From: Clostridiales bacterium
Lineage (GTDB): Bacteria > Bacillota > Clostridia > Oscillospirales > Acutalibacteraceae
Length of the DNA: 11,693 bases
Assembly (NCBI GenBank): GCA_022791355.1
Contig: JAAVYX010000244.1
Coordinates: forward strand, 1 to 11,693
Direction of reading: 5' to 3'
A model generated the notes under the pieces. That model saw only the letters and a list, made by a program, of their open reading frames with translations, ran no database searches and was not told the origin of the DNA. Below are positions 1-7,758 of the stretch, one piece after another. A program made the translations under genes and the position numbers. How positions within the stretch are numbered: the stretch's first letter is position 1; each line of letters starts with the position of its first letter.

Positions 1-339
1 CCCTCCCTGTCCCGTTTGAAGGACAAGGGCATCGGCGCAGGCAAGACCCGCGCGGATCACGCCAATACCATGAACCAGCTCTTCGCGGCTTACTCCCGCG
101 GCAAGGAGGCCAAGGAATTGATGGTAATTCTGGGCGAGGCCGCTCTGACCGATATCGATAAGCTCTACGCCCAGTTTGCCGACGCCTTTGAGGAGGAGTA
201 TGTCTCCCAGGGGTATGACGCCAACCGGGATATCGAAGAGACCTTGGCCATCGGCTGGAAGCTGCTCTCGATCCTGCCCCGCAGCGAGCTCAAGAGAATC
301 AAGGACGAATTCCTCGATGAATATTATGGAAAACAGTAG
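1..339 (+). CDS. ntpB: V-type ATP synthase subunit B, C-terminal part (5' truncated by window edge)
   Basis: The frame is open from base 1 to a TAG at 337-339, giving about 112 residues. The start of the gene lies outside the window. The translation matches the C-terminal end of the non-catalytic B subunit of rotary V/A-type ATPases: it opens PSLSRLKDKGIGAGKTRADH, followed by a helical tail with NQLFAAYSRGKEAKEL and GWKLLSILPRSELKRI. In the complex, B alternates with catalytic A in the membrane-peripheral V1 head and couples ATP turnover to proton or sodium movement. Nineteen bases separate it from ntpD, which fits the usual A-B-D order of Firmicutes ntp/atp operons. The family call is from remembered conserved sequence, not from a search. 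Confidence 0.92.
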   Translation, partial: PSLSRLKDKGIGAGKTRADHANTMNQLFAAYSRGKEAKELMVILGEAALTDIDKLYAQFADAFEEEYVSQGYDANRDIEETLAIGWKLLSILPRSELKRIKDEFLDEYYGKQ

Positions 340-358
340 AGTAGGGGGGTGCTGATCC

Positions 359-1018
359 TTGGCGACCAAACAAATCAACCCCACCCGAATGGAACTGACC
401 CGTCTGAAGAAGAAGCTGATCACCGCCCTGCGCGGGCACAAGCTGCTCAAGGATAAGCGGGATGAGCTGATGCGGCAGTTCCTCGACATGGTACGGGAGA
501 ACAAGCGTCTGCGGGAAAAGGTGGAGGCGGATATTCTGGCGGTCAATCAGAACTTTGTGATGGCCCGCGCCAGCATGACCGACGAGGCCCTAAATACCGC
601 GCTGCTGGCTCCTACGCAGGAGGTTTTCCTGGATACCGAGACCCGTAATGTGATGAGCGTGGATATCCCGGTGCTGCATTATAAGACCCGCACCGCCAAC
701 CCGGAGGATATTTATTCCTATGGCTTTGCCTTTACCTCCGGCGATTTGGACGATGCGGTTAAGTCGCTGGCGGCTATTCTGCCCGACCTACTGCGGCTGG
801 CGGAAATCGAAAAGTCTTGTCAGCTGATTGCCGCGGAGATTGAAAAAACACGCCGGCGAGTCAACGCCCTGGAACACGTTATGATCCCGGAAACCCAGAA
901 AAATATCCAGTATATTACCATGAAGCTGGATGAAAACGAGCGCAGTACGCAGATCCGTCTGATGAAGGTCAAGGATATGATGCTTGCGCAGGCTCACGAT
1001 TACGATCAACCGCTGTAA
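359..1018 (+). CDS. ntpD: V-type ATP synthase subunit D
   Basis: This 219-residue protein is the size expected of subunit D, the coiled-coil central stalk that rotates inside the A3B3 head of V/A-type ATPases. The N-terminus reads NPTRMELTRLKKKLITALRG, followed by HKLLKDKRDELMRQF, a signature start for this family. The C-terminus is again helical and charged (RRRVNALEHVMIPETQKNIQ), so the two ends can form the antiparallel coiled coil. I chose the TTG at 359-361 because AGGGGGG (343-349) sits 9 nt upstream and because family members begin just before the NPTRMEL block; the next ATG (389) would cut into it. It is the last gene of its operon, with a terminator starting about 15 nt after the TAA. 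Nothing looks damaged. Confidence 0.94.
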   Translation: MATKQINPTRMELTRLKKKLITALRGHKLLKDKRDELMRQFLDMVRENKRLREKVEADILAVNQNFVMARASMTDEALNTALLAPTQEVFLDTETRNVMSVDIPVLHYKTRTANPEDIYSYGFAFTSGDLDDAVKSLAAILPDLLRLAEIEKSCQLIAAEIEKTRRRVNALEHVMIPETQKNIQYITMKLDENERSTQIRLMKVKDMMLAQAHDYDQPL

Positions 1019-1033
1019 GGCGGTTCCTTGGCA

Positions 1034-1073
1034 AAACGGCCCGGACTGACGGATATCGGTCCGGGCCGTTTTT
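1034..1073 (+). terminator. Rho-independent terminator of the V-ATPase operon
   Basis: The segment AAACGGCCCGGAC (1034-1046) is exactly complementary to GTCCGGGCCGTTT (1059-1071), and the hairpin is followed by a U-run (TTTTT, 1069-1073). It lies directly after the ntpD stop codon, so it ends the ATPase transcript and separates it from the peptidase operon. Confidence 0.93.
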
Positions 1074-1164
1074 CTCGTTTCAAACAGCAGAGCAACCGCC
1101 GGCAGGCCAGAGATAGGGAACAGGGGCGGCTGGCCGATTCCGTAGTAAAGTTATATTTGTGGTC

Positions 1165-1194
1165 TTGACCAGCAAAGGGAAATTTATGTATACA
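1165..1194 (+). promoter_or_regulatory. Candidate upstream sigma-A promoter of the peptidase operon
   Basis: TTGACC (1165-1170), an 18-nt spacer, then TATACA (1189-1194). Both boxes are close to consensus and the site lies in the 423-nt gap between the ntpD stop and the peptidase start. It would give a leader of about 240 nt and read through the stronger promoter at 1262-1290. The rest of the gap, 1074-1160, shows nothing I can name. Confidence 0.5.
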
Positions 1195-1261
1195 AAGAGC
1201 GAATTGAGCACAATGTATAAAAAATCCTGGAAGATGCGGCATTTTTATCCTTGCAATCCGG

Positions 1262-1290
1262 TTGCGTGATTCTACATTTTCCATTATAAT
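1262..1290 (+). promoter_or_regulatory. Main sigma-A promoter of the peptidase/anchor operon
   Basis: TTGCGT (1262-1267), a 17-nt spacer, and a perfect TATAAT (1285-1290). Transcription would begin near 1297, leaving a leader of about 145 nt before the peptidase start codon. The spacing is ideal and the region is AT-rich compared with the surrounding genes. Confidence 0.75.
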
Positions 1291-1296
1291 GATACC

Positions 1297-1441
1297 AAAT
1301 CATGGAGACGATTAGGCTATGCCCCAAAAATAGGGGAATGTCCGAAAACGATAAGATTTTTTTGCCAGACAAGCGGACGTTTTGTCATTTTAGGAGCATG
1401 GTCTAAGGAAAACAAAGAAAAAATGCAGAGGTGATCGTATC
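1297..1441 (+). promoter_or_regulatory. 5' leader of the peptidase mRNA
   Basis: This is the predicted untranslated leader. It holds short self-complementary pieces: CCCC (1322-1325) with GGGG (1333-1336), GTCCG (1340-1344) with CGGAC (1374-1378), and, as an alternative, GACAA (1368-1372) with TTGTC (1382-1386). Their overlap could allow two alternative folds. No known riboswitch motif was recognised. The peptidase ribosome binding site AGAGGTGA is at 1427-1434. The leader also contains a 34-codon frame from ATG 1302 to TAA 1406 with no Shine-Dalgarno; I do not call it a gene. Confidence 0.35.
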
Positions 1442-1468
1442 ATGAAGCGTGATTCTATCATGAAGCGT
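1431..1468 (+). repeat. 18-bp tandem duplication across the peptidase start codon
   Basis: TATCATGAAGCGT occurs at 1438-1450 and again at 1456-1468, 18 nt apart. Extending left, 18 of 20 positions match. Each copy carries an ATG followed by AAGCGT, so the peptide begins MKRDSIMKRIV with two possible starts. Only the first ATG (1442) has a properly spaced ribosome binding site, 7 nt after AGAGGTGA. Confidence 0.8.
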
Positions 1469-4400
1469 ATTGTAGCAAGTTTGGTTGCAGTCGTTTTGAT
1501 GGTAGCAATCTGGCTGCCTATTTCCGTATTCAGTAATGAAGCGGAAGGAACCGACCTCGACGGAGCCGTCTCGGAGACGCTTCCGGGAAACGGAGGGATT
1601 GAAGTCTCTTTTGGGCAGGCGATTCTGGTGAAGGGACCGGTTTCTTTTAACGTAACCCTTTCCAGAGAGGACCATACGACCATCGGAAACCAGGTCGTAT
1701 CCTTGTCCGATCAGCCGGGAGAAAAGTCCCGGCGGACAGCTTTATTTGACAACCTGGCTGGAGGCGCGTATATCCTGACGGCCGAAGGAGACGGGTATCG
1801 TACCTTTACCCAGACAATTGACGTAGAGGAAGGCTATACATATAAGCTAAACGTCAATAATGGGTTCCTTGCGGGGTATACCTATGCGGAAAAGGACGTC
1901 CATCCGGGCGTGCTATTGGCCGGCGACCTGGACAAAAACGACAAGGTCGACGAGGCTGACGCACAGCTTTTGGTCGACTCCATGGACCAGAATAGCAAGC
2001 GCGACCTTAACGGCGACGGGGTCGTTACCCTGGCCGACCTTCAGATGCTGGCGGCCAGCCTTAAGGAAAACAGGGATTTTTCCGCTACGGTGAAGCCGGC
2101 GGTTTCTTCCTCCATGATTACCCTGAAAAAGGATGAAAATACGACTGTGACAGGCGAACTGGAAGGCCTGATAACGGGGGAAAACAGCGTGACGCTGTCG
2201 CCGGCCAGCGGAGGGGACATATCCGCGGAAGCGCCCGTAACGCTGCACTTTGATTTTTCCCAATCGATGAAGAGGGTGGAGGCTGAAGGACTCTCCCTGA
2301 ACACCGGCAGCGATTCCATTGCTAACGGCGCGCTTCAGGTAACCTATGAGGACAATGGGGAAGAGGTTACCGCCGACGTCCCCATCCAGTCGGGAGATAT
2401 TCACTTCCTGTTGGCCTCCAGCGTCCAGGTAAACAAAGAGGCGGACGGGACCTTGGTTGTGCATTTCGGGGAAAAGGTCGCCGTTAAAAAAGTGACCTTG
2501 ACCATCAGCAAGATGGAGAAAAACAACAATTTGGCCGAAATTTCTCAGGTGGAGTTTTTAAACGACATGGAATCCAGAGTGCCTCCGCCGACCATGGATA
2601 TCCCGAAAAACGTAACGGCAACGCCGGACAGCGCCGCCTTTACGGTTACTTGGGACCGGTGCAACAACGTTACCGGCTATGAGGTGCTGGTTTCGGGCAA
2701 TACCAAAGAAGGATTCGCCCAGGAGGTAAAATCCGTTTCCAACAACACCCTGCTGGTAGATTCCATTTCTAATCAAAAGCTGATAAACGGGGAGACCTAT
2801 ACCGTACAGGTCCAGTCGACCAACGGCGACTGGAAGAGCGGATATGCCGATGAGATCCAGGTGACGCCCAAGGCCGACAAAAAGCCCGATCCGCCGGATA
2901 ATCTGTCTCTGAAGGGCGGCTATTTGAGTATTTCTGCCAGCTGGAAGAAGATGAAGGATACGGATTTCTATAATCTGTATTACCGGGAATATGAAAACGG
3001 CGAATACACAAAGATCGCCGATATCGAGAATAACAGCTACACCCTTTCCGACTTGAAAAACAAAACAAAGTATCAGGTCTATGTGACCGGCGTCAACGAG
3101 CTGGGGGAAAGCGGCCCCTCCATTGTTTCGGCTATGGAGACGGTGGATATTACCCCCGCCAAGCTGCCGGTATACAAGCTGATTAACACCTCCAACGGGG
3201 CGGGCGAAAAGAGCGCCCATATCCAGGAAATCTCCCACTACCGGGGCGAGATGAAGGACAGTCCCTTGGATGAGGCCGGGACCAAGACGGCCTGGGGACT
3301 GGTAGATAAGAACTATGGTTCCTATTTGCAGGTGGACGACTGGGATGAGGGCGGAAGCTATCCCAGTACGACCAAGGGCGTGCGGGTTGTTTTCGACGAT
3401 GCCTATACCCTTAACTCCTTCAGCTTCCAGGAGCTGGAGGACAATCTGGGCTGGTACGGCCCTGTGACCGTGTATTACAAGGACGCCTCTGACGGGAATT
3501 TGAAGCCCATCCCCTCTGCCGCTATCACGGCGAAGCTGTCCGACAACGGCCGGCGGTACTACACCGTGAAGTGGAACGGACCGGTCACCACCGAAGAAAT
3601 CCGCTTTGGTATCGGAAGGACCAACGGTTATGTTCGGAAGGTGGTTATTTCCGAGGTAAACTTCTACTATTACGATAGCCTGGAAGACGATATCAAGGCT
3701 CTGTATCAGGACGAAATGCACACCACCCTGAAGGACGAGGTAACCGAGGCCACGATTCACGAGCTGGAGGCCCGTTTGAACACGCCGGACAACGAGGAGC
3801 TCCATCCGGACTACCAGCTGCTTAAGCTTGAGCTGGAAACGGCGCTGGAAATCTTGCAAAACAACAGTTTGGGCGAAAGCCTGAAAATCCATACCGGCAT
3901 CACCGCTATGAAGGACGGTTCTCGTCTGGGCTTCTCGGGCCTCAATTCCTGGCAGCCCCTGGGCGTTACCGCCTACGCGGGCGAACAGCTGATTCTCTAC
4001 GTTGGCCATAACACCAAGAAGCTTGGGGAAAACACCAACCTGCAGCTGGTTGCCACCCAGTATGACGCCGAGGCCAGCGCCATGTCCCAAACGGTGACCA
4101 CCCTGAAGGTCGGGCGCAACGAGGTGACCGTCCCCCGGATCCAGACGCTGGACGTGGAAGCGGGCGGCGCGCTGTACATCCAGTATACCGGCAATAACGC
4201 AAACGATCAGTATGCGGTCCGGGTCAGCGGCGGAACTGCTGTTCCTATTTTGGATTTGTACGAGACCGACGACCCGGCCGAACGCCTGGCGAGGGCCAGC
4301 GCGTATGTGGAAGCGCTGGACGCCTATGCGGCCGCTATCAATGAGATGCATCTGGAGCGTCATCAACTGCAAAATGTGGACGCGGTTCACTATCCGTATG

Positions 4401-6592
4401 ACGCGCAGACCTGTATCCTCGGCGCTACCGACATTCTGCTGGATAAGATGCTTCTCTCTCTGCCCGCCCAGCAGATCCTGAGCGGACTTGGCAGCGGAAC
4501 GGTCGCCCAACGCGCCCAGAAGCTGGTAGACTCCATGGACGCTATGGACGGCATGCTGTATCTGTTCTATCAGCACAAGGGACTCAGCGATTCCGCGACC
4601 TCCGCCATCGATAAGCTGCCTGCCCAGCACCTCAATATCCGTTATCAAAGAATGTTCGCTGGGGCCTTTATGTATGCCGCCGGCAACCATATCGGTATTG
4701 GCTGGGGCTCCACCGCGGGAATGGTGACCAGCGTTCCGGTGGTCAGCGATGAAAACGGGAAATACGTCAGCGGCCGGTATTTTGGCTGGGGCGTCGCCCA
4801 TGAAATCGGTCATAACATCAACCAGGGCAGCTACGCCATCGCCGAGGTTACCAATAACTACTTTGCCGTGCTGGCCCAGGCCAAGGACACCAACGACAGC
4901 GTCCGGTTCTCCTACGACAAGGTTTACCAGAAGGTGACCTCCAATACCACCGGTTATCCAGGCAACGTCTTTACCCAGCTTGCCATGTACTGGCAGCTCC
5001 ATCTGGCCTACGACACAGGCTATAACTTCAAGGTCTACGACAATTATGAGGAGCAGCTGGCCAATCTCTTCTTTGCAAGAGTGGATACCTATGCCAGGGA
5101 TACCTCCCGTGCGCCCAAGGCCGAAGAGAACGGCGTGGCCCTTACCCTGACCGGCAATGTGGACCAGAAGCTGATGCGCCTGGCCTGCGCGGCGGCTGAG
5201 AAAAACCTGCTGGCCTTCTTTACCCGCTGGGGCCTGACGCCGGACGAGGATACCACCTCCTACGCCTCCCAGTTCCCGGAGGAAACCCGCGCCATTTACT
5301 ATGTAAACGACGAATCCCGGGTTTACGCTGTCGAGCATGCGGAACAGGCGGCGGAAAACGCCGTAACCGGCAAGGACGCGGTGGGCGACGTTACGGTATC
5401 GGTGGACCAGCAGCTGCAAAATCAGGTGACCCTGACGCTAAGCAGCCAGGGCGTTGTCCCGGACGCGGTTCTGGGTTACGAAATCCGCCGCTCCACCATC
5501 TCGGGCGGCGAGGAAAAGGAAGAGGTCATCGGGTTTACCACAGGCGATACCTTTGTGGATCATTTCTCCACCCTCAACAACCGGGTAGTTACTTACAAGG
5601 TGGCGGTTATAGATAAGTATCTGAACCGTTCCAATGTCAAAACTATTGAGTCGGTGAAAATCGCGCATGACGGCAGCTTGGATAAGTCGAATTGGACCGT
5701 GTCCACCAACCTTGTGAACACCGAAGAGGCCAATACGCCCCAGGACCCCTGCGAGCCTGCCGAGAAGGCCATCAGTCAGGTCATCGACCAGGATGTGGAG
5801 ACGGCCTTTGTCGGAAAGACGGCCAGCGGCAGCGAGCCGGAAGTGGCTTTGCATTTCCACCGCGCCTTAACCGTAACGGGTCTGAAATATACGGTAAAAT
5901 CCGGCGCGCCGATTACCGATTATGAGATCCAGATCAGCAGCGACGGAACCCAGTGGCAGACCCTGGCCAGCGGAACCTTTGACGCCGGTCAGCAGGTGCA
6001 AACGGTTCTTTTCCCCAACGCGGACAAGGAAAATCCCTGGAACGCAAGCTATGAAGCCGCCCACCTGCGGCTGATCGCCAAGGGCCAGGCCGGCAGAGAG
6101 CTGACCATTTCCGAGCTGGACGTTTTGGGAACCACCGGCGACGACGTGGAATTTTCCGATACCAGCGAAGGGCAGCCCTCCATCGGTATTCTAAGGGAGG
6201 ACTATACGTACGGAACCGATGCGGGCCAAAAAATCCCGGCCGGTTCTCTGGTCTTCACCGGCGCGTTCAAAGGAAATCCGGCCTATAATGTCCTCATGCT
6301 CTACGACCAGAACGGCAACATTGTAGGCGGCCTGAGCGAGGATGAAAATACCTTGAAAGCCGAACAGATTATCCTGGCCGACGTACCCAGCAGCGGCGAC
6401 CTGGGCGAGACCTCGGACGGCGTATGGATTTATTGGATCGATCCCGCGGACGGAGTAGCCCTTGAACAGGTCCGGGCCGAGCTCTATCGGGTGAACGACG
6501 CCTTGACCAACCAGGGACAGCGATTGGTTGCGGATACCCAGTTTGTGACCGTACCGGCCGAACTGCCCTATATCCAGTTTACCAAATCGTAA
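1442..6592 (+). CDS. Secreted dockerin-bearing M60-family (mucinase-type) zinc metallopeptidase
   Basis: This is a 1716-residue exported protein. Modules by residue: signal peptide 1-31 (basic MKR, hydrophobic core, cleavage likely after VFS); beta-rich module about 50-150; dockerin-like pair 161-208 with two calcium loops (D162/D164/N166/D170/D173 and D188/N190/D192/T196/D199); beta domain about 216-378; two fibronectin III-like domains about 386-474 and 484-570; discoidin-like domain about 577-745; helical linker; M60 N-domain and catalytic domain about 812-1285; fibronectin III-like region about 1315-1405; second F5/8 type C (CBM32-like) domain about 1414-1560; an unassigned beta-rich end. 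The zinc site is H1120-E1121-I-G-H1124 with E1135 as likely third ligand, fitting the M60 pattern HExxHx(8-28)E. Characterised M60 enzymes cut O-glycosylated mucin-type proteins, so a host-glycoprotein substrate is inferred. There is no LPxTG motif or transmembrane anchor. It is cotranscribed with a cohesin-like membrane protein. Confidence 0.9.
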   Translation: MKRDSIMKRIVASLVAVVLMVAIWLPISVFSNEAEGTDLDGAVSETLPGNGGIEVSFGQAILVKGPVSFNVTLSREDHTTIGNQVVSLSDQPGEKSRRTALFDNLAGGAYILTAEGDGYRTFTQTIDVEEGYTYKLNVNNGFLAGYTYAEKDVHPGVLLAGDLDKNDKVDEADAQLLVDSMDQNSKRDLNGDGVVTLADLQMLAASLKENRDFSATVKPAVSSSMITLKKDENTTVTGELEGLITGENSVTLSPASGGDISAEAPVTLHFDFSQSMKRVEAEGLSLNTGSDSIANGALQVTYEDNGEEVTADVPIQSGDIHFLLASSVQVNKEADGTLVVHFGEKVAVKKVTLTISKMEKNNNLAEISQVEFLNDMESRVPPPTMDIPKNVTATPDSAAFTVTWDRCNNVTGYEVLVSGNTKEGFAQEVKSVSNNTLLVDSISNQKLINGETYTVQVQSTNGDWKSGYADEIQVTPKADKKPDPPDNLSLKGGYLSISASWKKMKDTDFYNLYYREYENGEYTKIADIENNSYTLSDLKNKTKYQVYVTGVNELGESGPSIVSAMETVDITPAKLPVYKLINTSNGAGEKSAHIQEISHYRGEMKDSPLDEAGTKTAWGLVDKNYGSYLQVDDWDEGGSYPSTTKGVRVVFDDAYTLNSFSFQELEDNLGWYGPVTVYYKDASDGNLKPIPSAAITAKLSDNGRRYYTVKWNGPVTTEEIRFGIGRTNGYVRKVVISEVNFYYYDSLEDDIKALYQDEMHTTLKDEVTEATIHELEARLNTPDNEELHPDYQLLKLELETALEILQNNSLGESLKIHTGITAMKDGSRLGFSGLNSWQPLGVTAYAGEQLILYVGHNTKKLGENTNLQLVATQYDAEASAMSQTVTTLKVGRNEVTVPRIQTLDVEAGGALYIQYTGNNANDQYAVRVSGGTAVPILDLYETDDPAERLARASAYVEALDAYAAAINEMHLERHQLQNVDAVHYPYDAQTCILGATDILLDKMLLSLPAQQILSGLGSGTVAQRAQKLVDSMDAMDGMLYLFYQHKGLSDSATSAIDKLPAQHLNIRYQRMFAGAFMYAAGNHIGIGWGSTAGMVTSVPVVSDENGKYVSGRYFGWGVAHEIGHNINQGSYAIAEVTNNYFAVLAQAKDTNDSVRFSYDKVYQKVTSNTTGYPGNVFTQLAMYWQLHLAYDTGYNFKVYDNYEEQLANLFFARVDTYARDTSRAPKAEENGVALTLTGNVDQKLMRLACAAAEKNLLAFFTRWGLTPDEDTTSYASQFPEETRAIYYVNDESRVYAVEHAEQAAENAVTGKDAVGDVTVSVDQQLQNQVTLTLSSQGVVPDAVLGYEIRRSTISGGEEKEEVIGFTTGDTFVDHFSTLNNRVVTYKVAVIDKYLNRSNVKTIESVKIAHDGSLDKSNWTVSTNLVNTEEANTPQDPCEPAEKAISQVIDQDVETAFVGKTASGSEPEVALHFHRALTVTGLKYTVKSGAPITDYEIQISSDGTQWQTLASGTFDAGQQVQTVLFPNADKENPWNASYEAAHLRLIAKGQAGRELTISELDVLGTTGDDVEFSDTSEGQPSIGILREDYTYGTDAGQKIPAGSLVFTGAFKGNPAYNVLMLYDQNGNIVGGLSEDENTLKAEQIILADVPSSGDLGETSDGVWIYWIDPADGVALEQVRAELYRVNDALTNQGQRLVADTQFVTVPAELPYIQFTKS

Positions 6593-6616
6593 ACTTGGCA
6601 GATAAAGGAGCACCAT

Positions 6617-7714
6617 ATGAAAAAAAGTATAGCCAGCTTGGCAATGCTGCTGCTTTTCTCCTTTACCCTCTTCCCGTTGCAAGCCTTTGCGGCGGGAGGG
6701 GAGGTTAAGCTCAGCGCAGCGAAACAGGAGGCGGCTGTCGCCGTAGAGATTCCCGGCGCCGTCCAAAAGGATATCACTTCTATTCAGCTGAGTCTGGGGA
6801 TCACGATGGATGCGCAGGATCAGGAAAAGGCCAAAATCCAGTTTCGGTTTGCGGATACGGTCACAGGCGTCTTCCGGGATTTCCGTCTGCGTAAGGATAC
6901 CCAGGCCATCACCCTTTATGTGGCCGGTACCAGAAACCTTTTCGAGGGCGACTCGCTTACCCTTGGAACCCTGTCCATAACCGGTATAGAGGGACAGGCG
7001 CAGGTCTTTTTCTGTGAAAATTCCCTGAAGACGGTCAATGGGGCCTACTGGGAGGAAACTCTTCCCGAGATTACGGGAACTCCTGTGATTTTGCAGAAGG
7101 ATGGGCCCGTTTCCTCCTCTCCCTCCAGTGAGACCAGCTCCACGTCGTCCGAAGCGCAGACCCCTTCGCCGGATAATCCGCCTGCCTCCGGCAACGCGAG
7201 CACGCCGGCCGGGAACCTCACCAGGCCGTCCTCCAAACCGGCCTCGGGCAATACGGCGTATACCAAGCCCCCTACAGGAACAGCGGACCCAGGTATTTCC
7301 ACCGTAGATAAATCCGGGCTTGCAGAAGCTATTCAAATGGCCGCTTCCCTTGAGGAAAAGAGTTATACGGCCGAGAGCTTTCAGGCTCTGCAAGCGGCCT
7401 TGACGGCGGCCCAGACGATTTATGACAATCCGCAGGTATCCCAGCAGGAGGTAGATGCGGCGACGATGAATCTCCAAAATGCCATTGGGGCGCTGCAAAC
7501 CGCAGGCTCTACCATTATCAATGGAACAAGCAGCGAGGTAAGCGATGAGACCGAGCAGGCCTCTTCGAAAAAAACTTCCGATAAGGCAGGAAACAATATT
7601 TTATATATTGTCCTGATTGTTGTTGGAGTTCTGGCTGCGGCTGGCGTGATAACCGCTATTCTTATCGTGCGCAGAGGCAAGCGTCCTGCCCAGCAGCAGC
7701 CTTTTGAAAATTAA
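6617..7714 (+). CDS. Membrane-anchored cohesin-like/FIVAR surface protein, probable docking partner of the peptidase
   Basis: A 365-residue protein beginning 24 nt after the peptidase stop, with AAAGGAG (6604-6610) 6 nt before the ATG; clearly the same operon. Order of parts: signal peptide 1-25 (cleavage after AFA); beta domain about 29-157 with the cohesin-like pattern AVAVEIPG...ITSIQLSLGIT...DSLTLGTLSITG; Ser/Thr/Pro/Gly-rich spacer about 158-228; FIVAR-type helical module about 230-294 (LAEAIQMAASLEEKSYTAES, then VDAATMNLQNAIGALQ); short charged linker; one transmembrane helix 328-351; basic cytoplasmic tail RRGKRPAQQQPFEN. The topology is that of a surface anchor with its binding domain held away from the membrane. 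The topology and FIVAR call are well supported. The cohesin assignment is by eye, at moderate confidence; the domain could be another Ig-like adhesion fold. The likely role, inferred, is to hold the dockerin of the upstream protease. Confidence 0.75.
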   Translation: MKKSIASLAMLLLFSFTLFPLQAFAAGGEVKLSAAKQEAAVAVEIPGAVQKDITSIQLSLGITMDAQDQEKAKIQFRFADTVTGVFRDFRLRKDTQAITLYVAGTRNLFEGDSLTLGTLSITGIEGQAQVFFCENSLKTVNGAYWEETLPEITGTPVILQKDGPVSSSPSSETSSTSSEAQTPSPDNPPASGNASTPAGNLTRPSSKPASGNTAYTKPPTGTADPGISTVDKSGLAEAIQMAASLEEKSYTAESFQALQAALTAAQTIYDNPQVSQQEVDAATMNLQNAIGALQTAGSTIINGTSSEVSDETEQASSKKTSDKAGNNILYIVLIVVGVLAAAGVITAILIVRRGKRPAQQQPFEN

Positions 7715-7754
7715 AAAAAGCCCTTCCGATTTTAGTGAGTCGGAAGGGTTTTTT
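7714..7754 (+). terminator. Rho-independent terminator of the peptidase/anchor operon
   Basis: CCCTTCCGA (7721-7729) pairs perfectly with TCGGAAGGG (7740-7748) across a 10-nt loop, followed by TTTTTT (7749-7754). An A-run just upstream (7713-7719) means it could also stop transcripts arriving from the other strand. It starts at the stop codon of the anchor gene. Confidence 0.93.
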
Positions 7755-7758
7755 CATG

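Noticed and set aside
1302..1406. 34-codon frame in the peptidase leader
   Set aside because: Its ATG lies only about 5 nt from the predicted transcript start with no ribosome binding site, and the peptide shows no recognisable features.
2558..5419. A 953-codon open frame on the minus strand inside the peptidase gene
   Set aside because: It is the antisense shadow of a well-supported gene with clear domains. Its translation is low-complexity and hydrophobic-rich, with no ribosome site or promoter.
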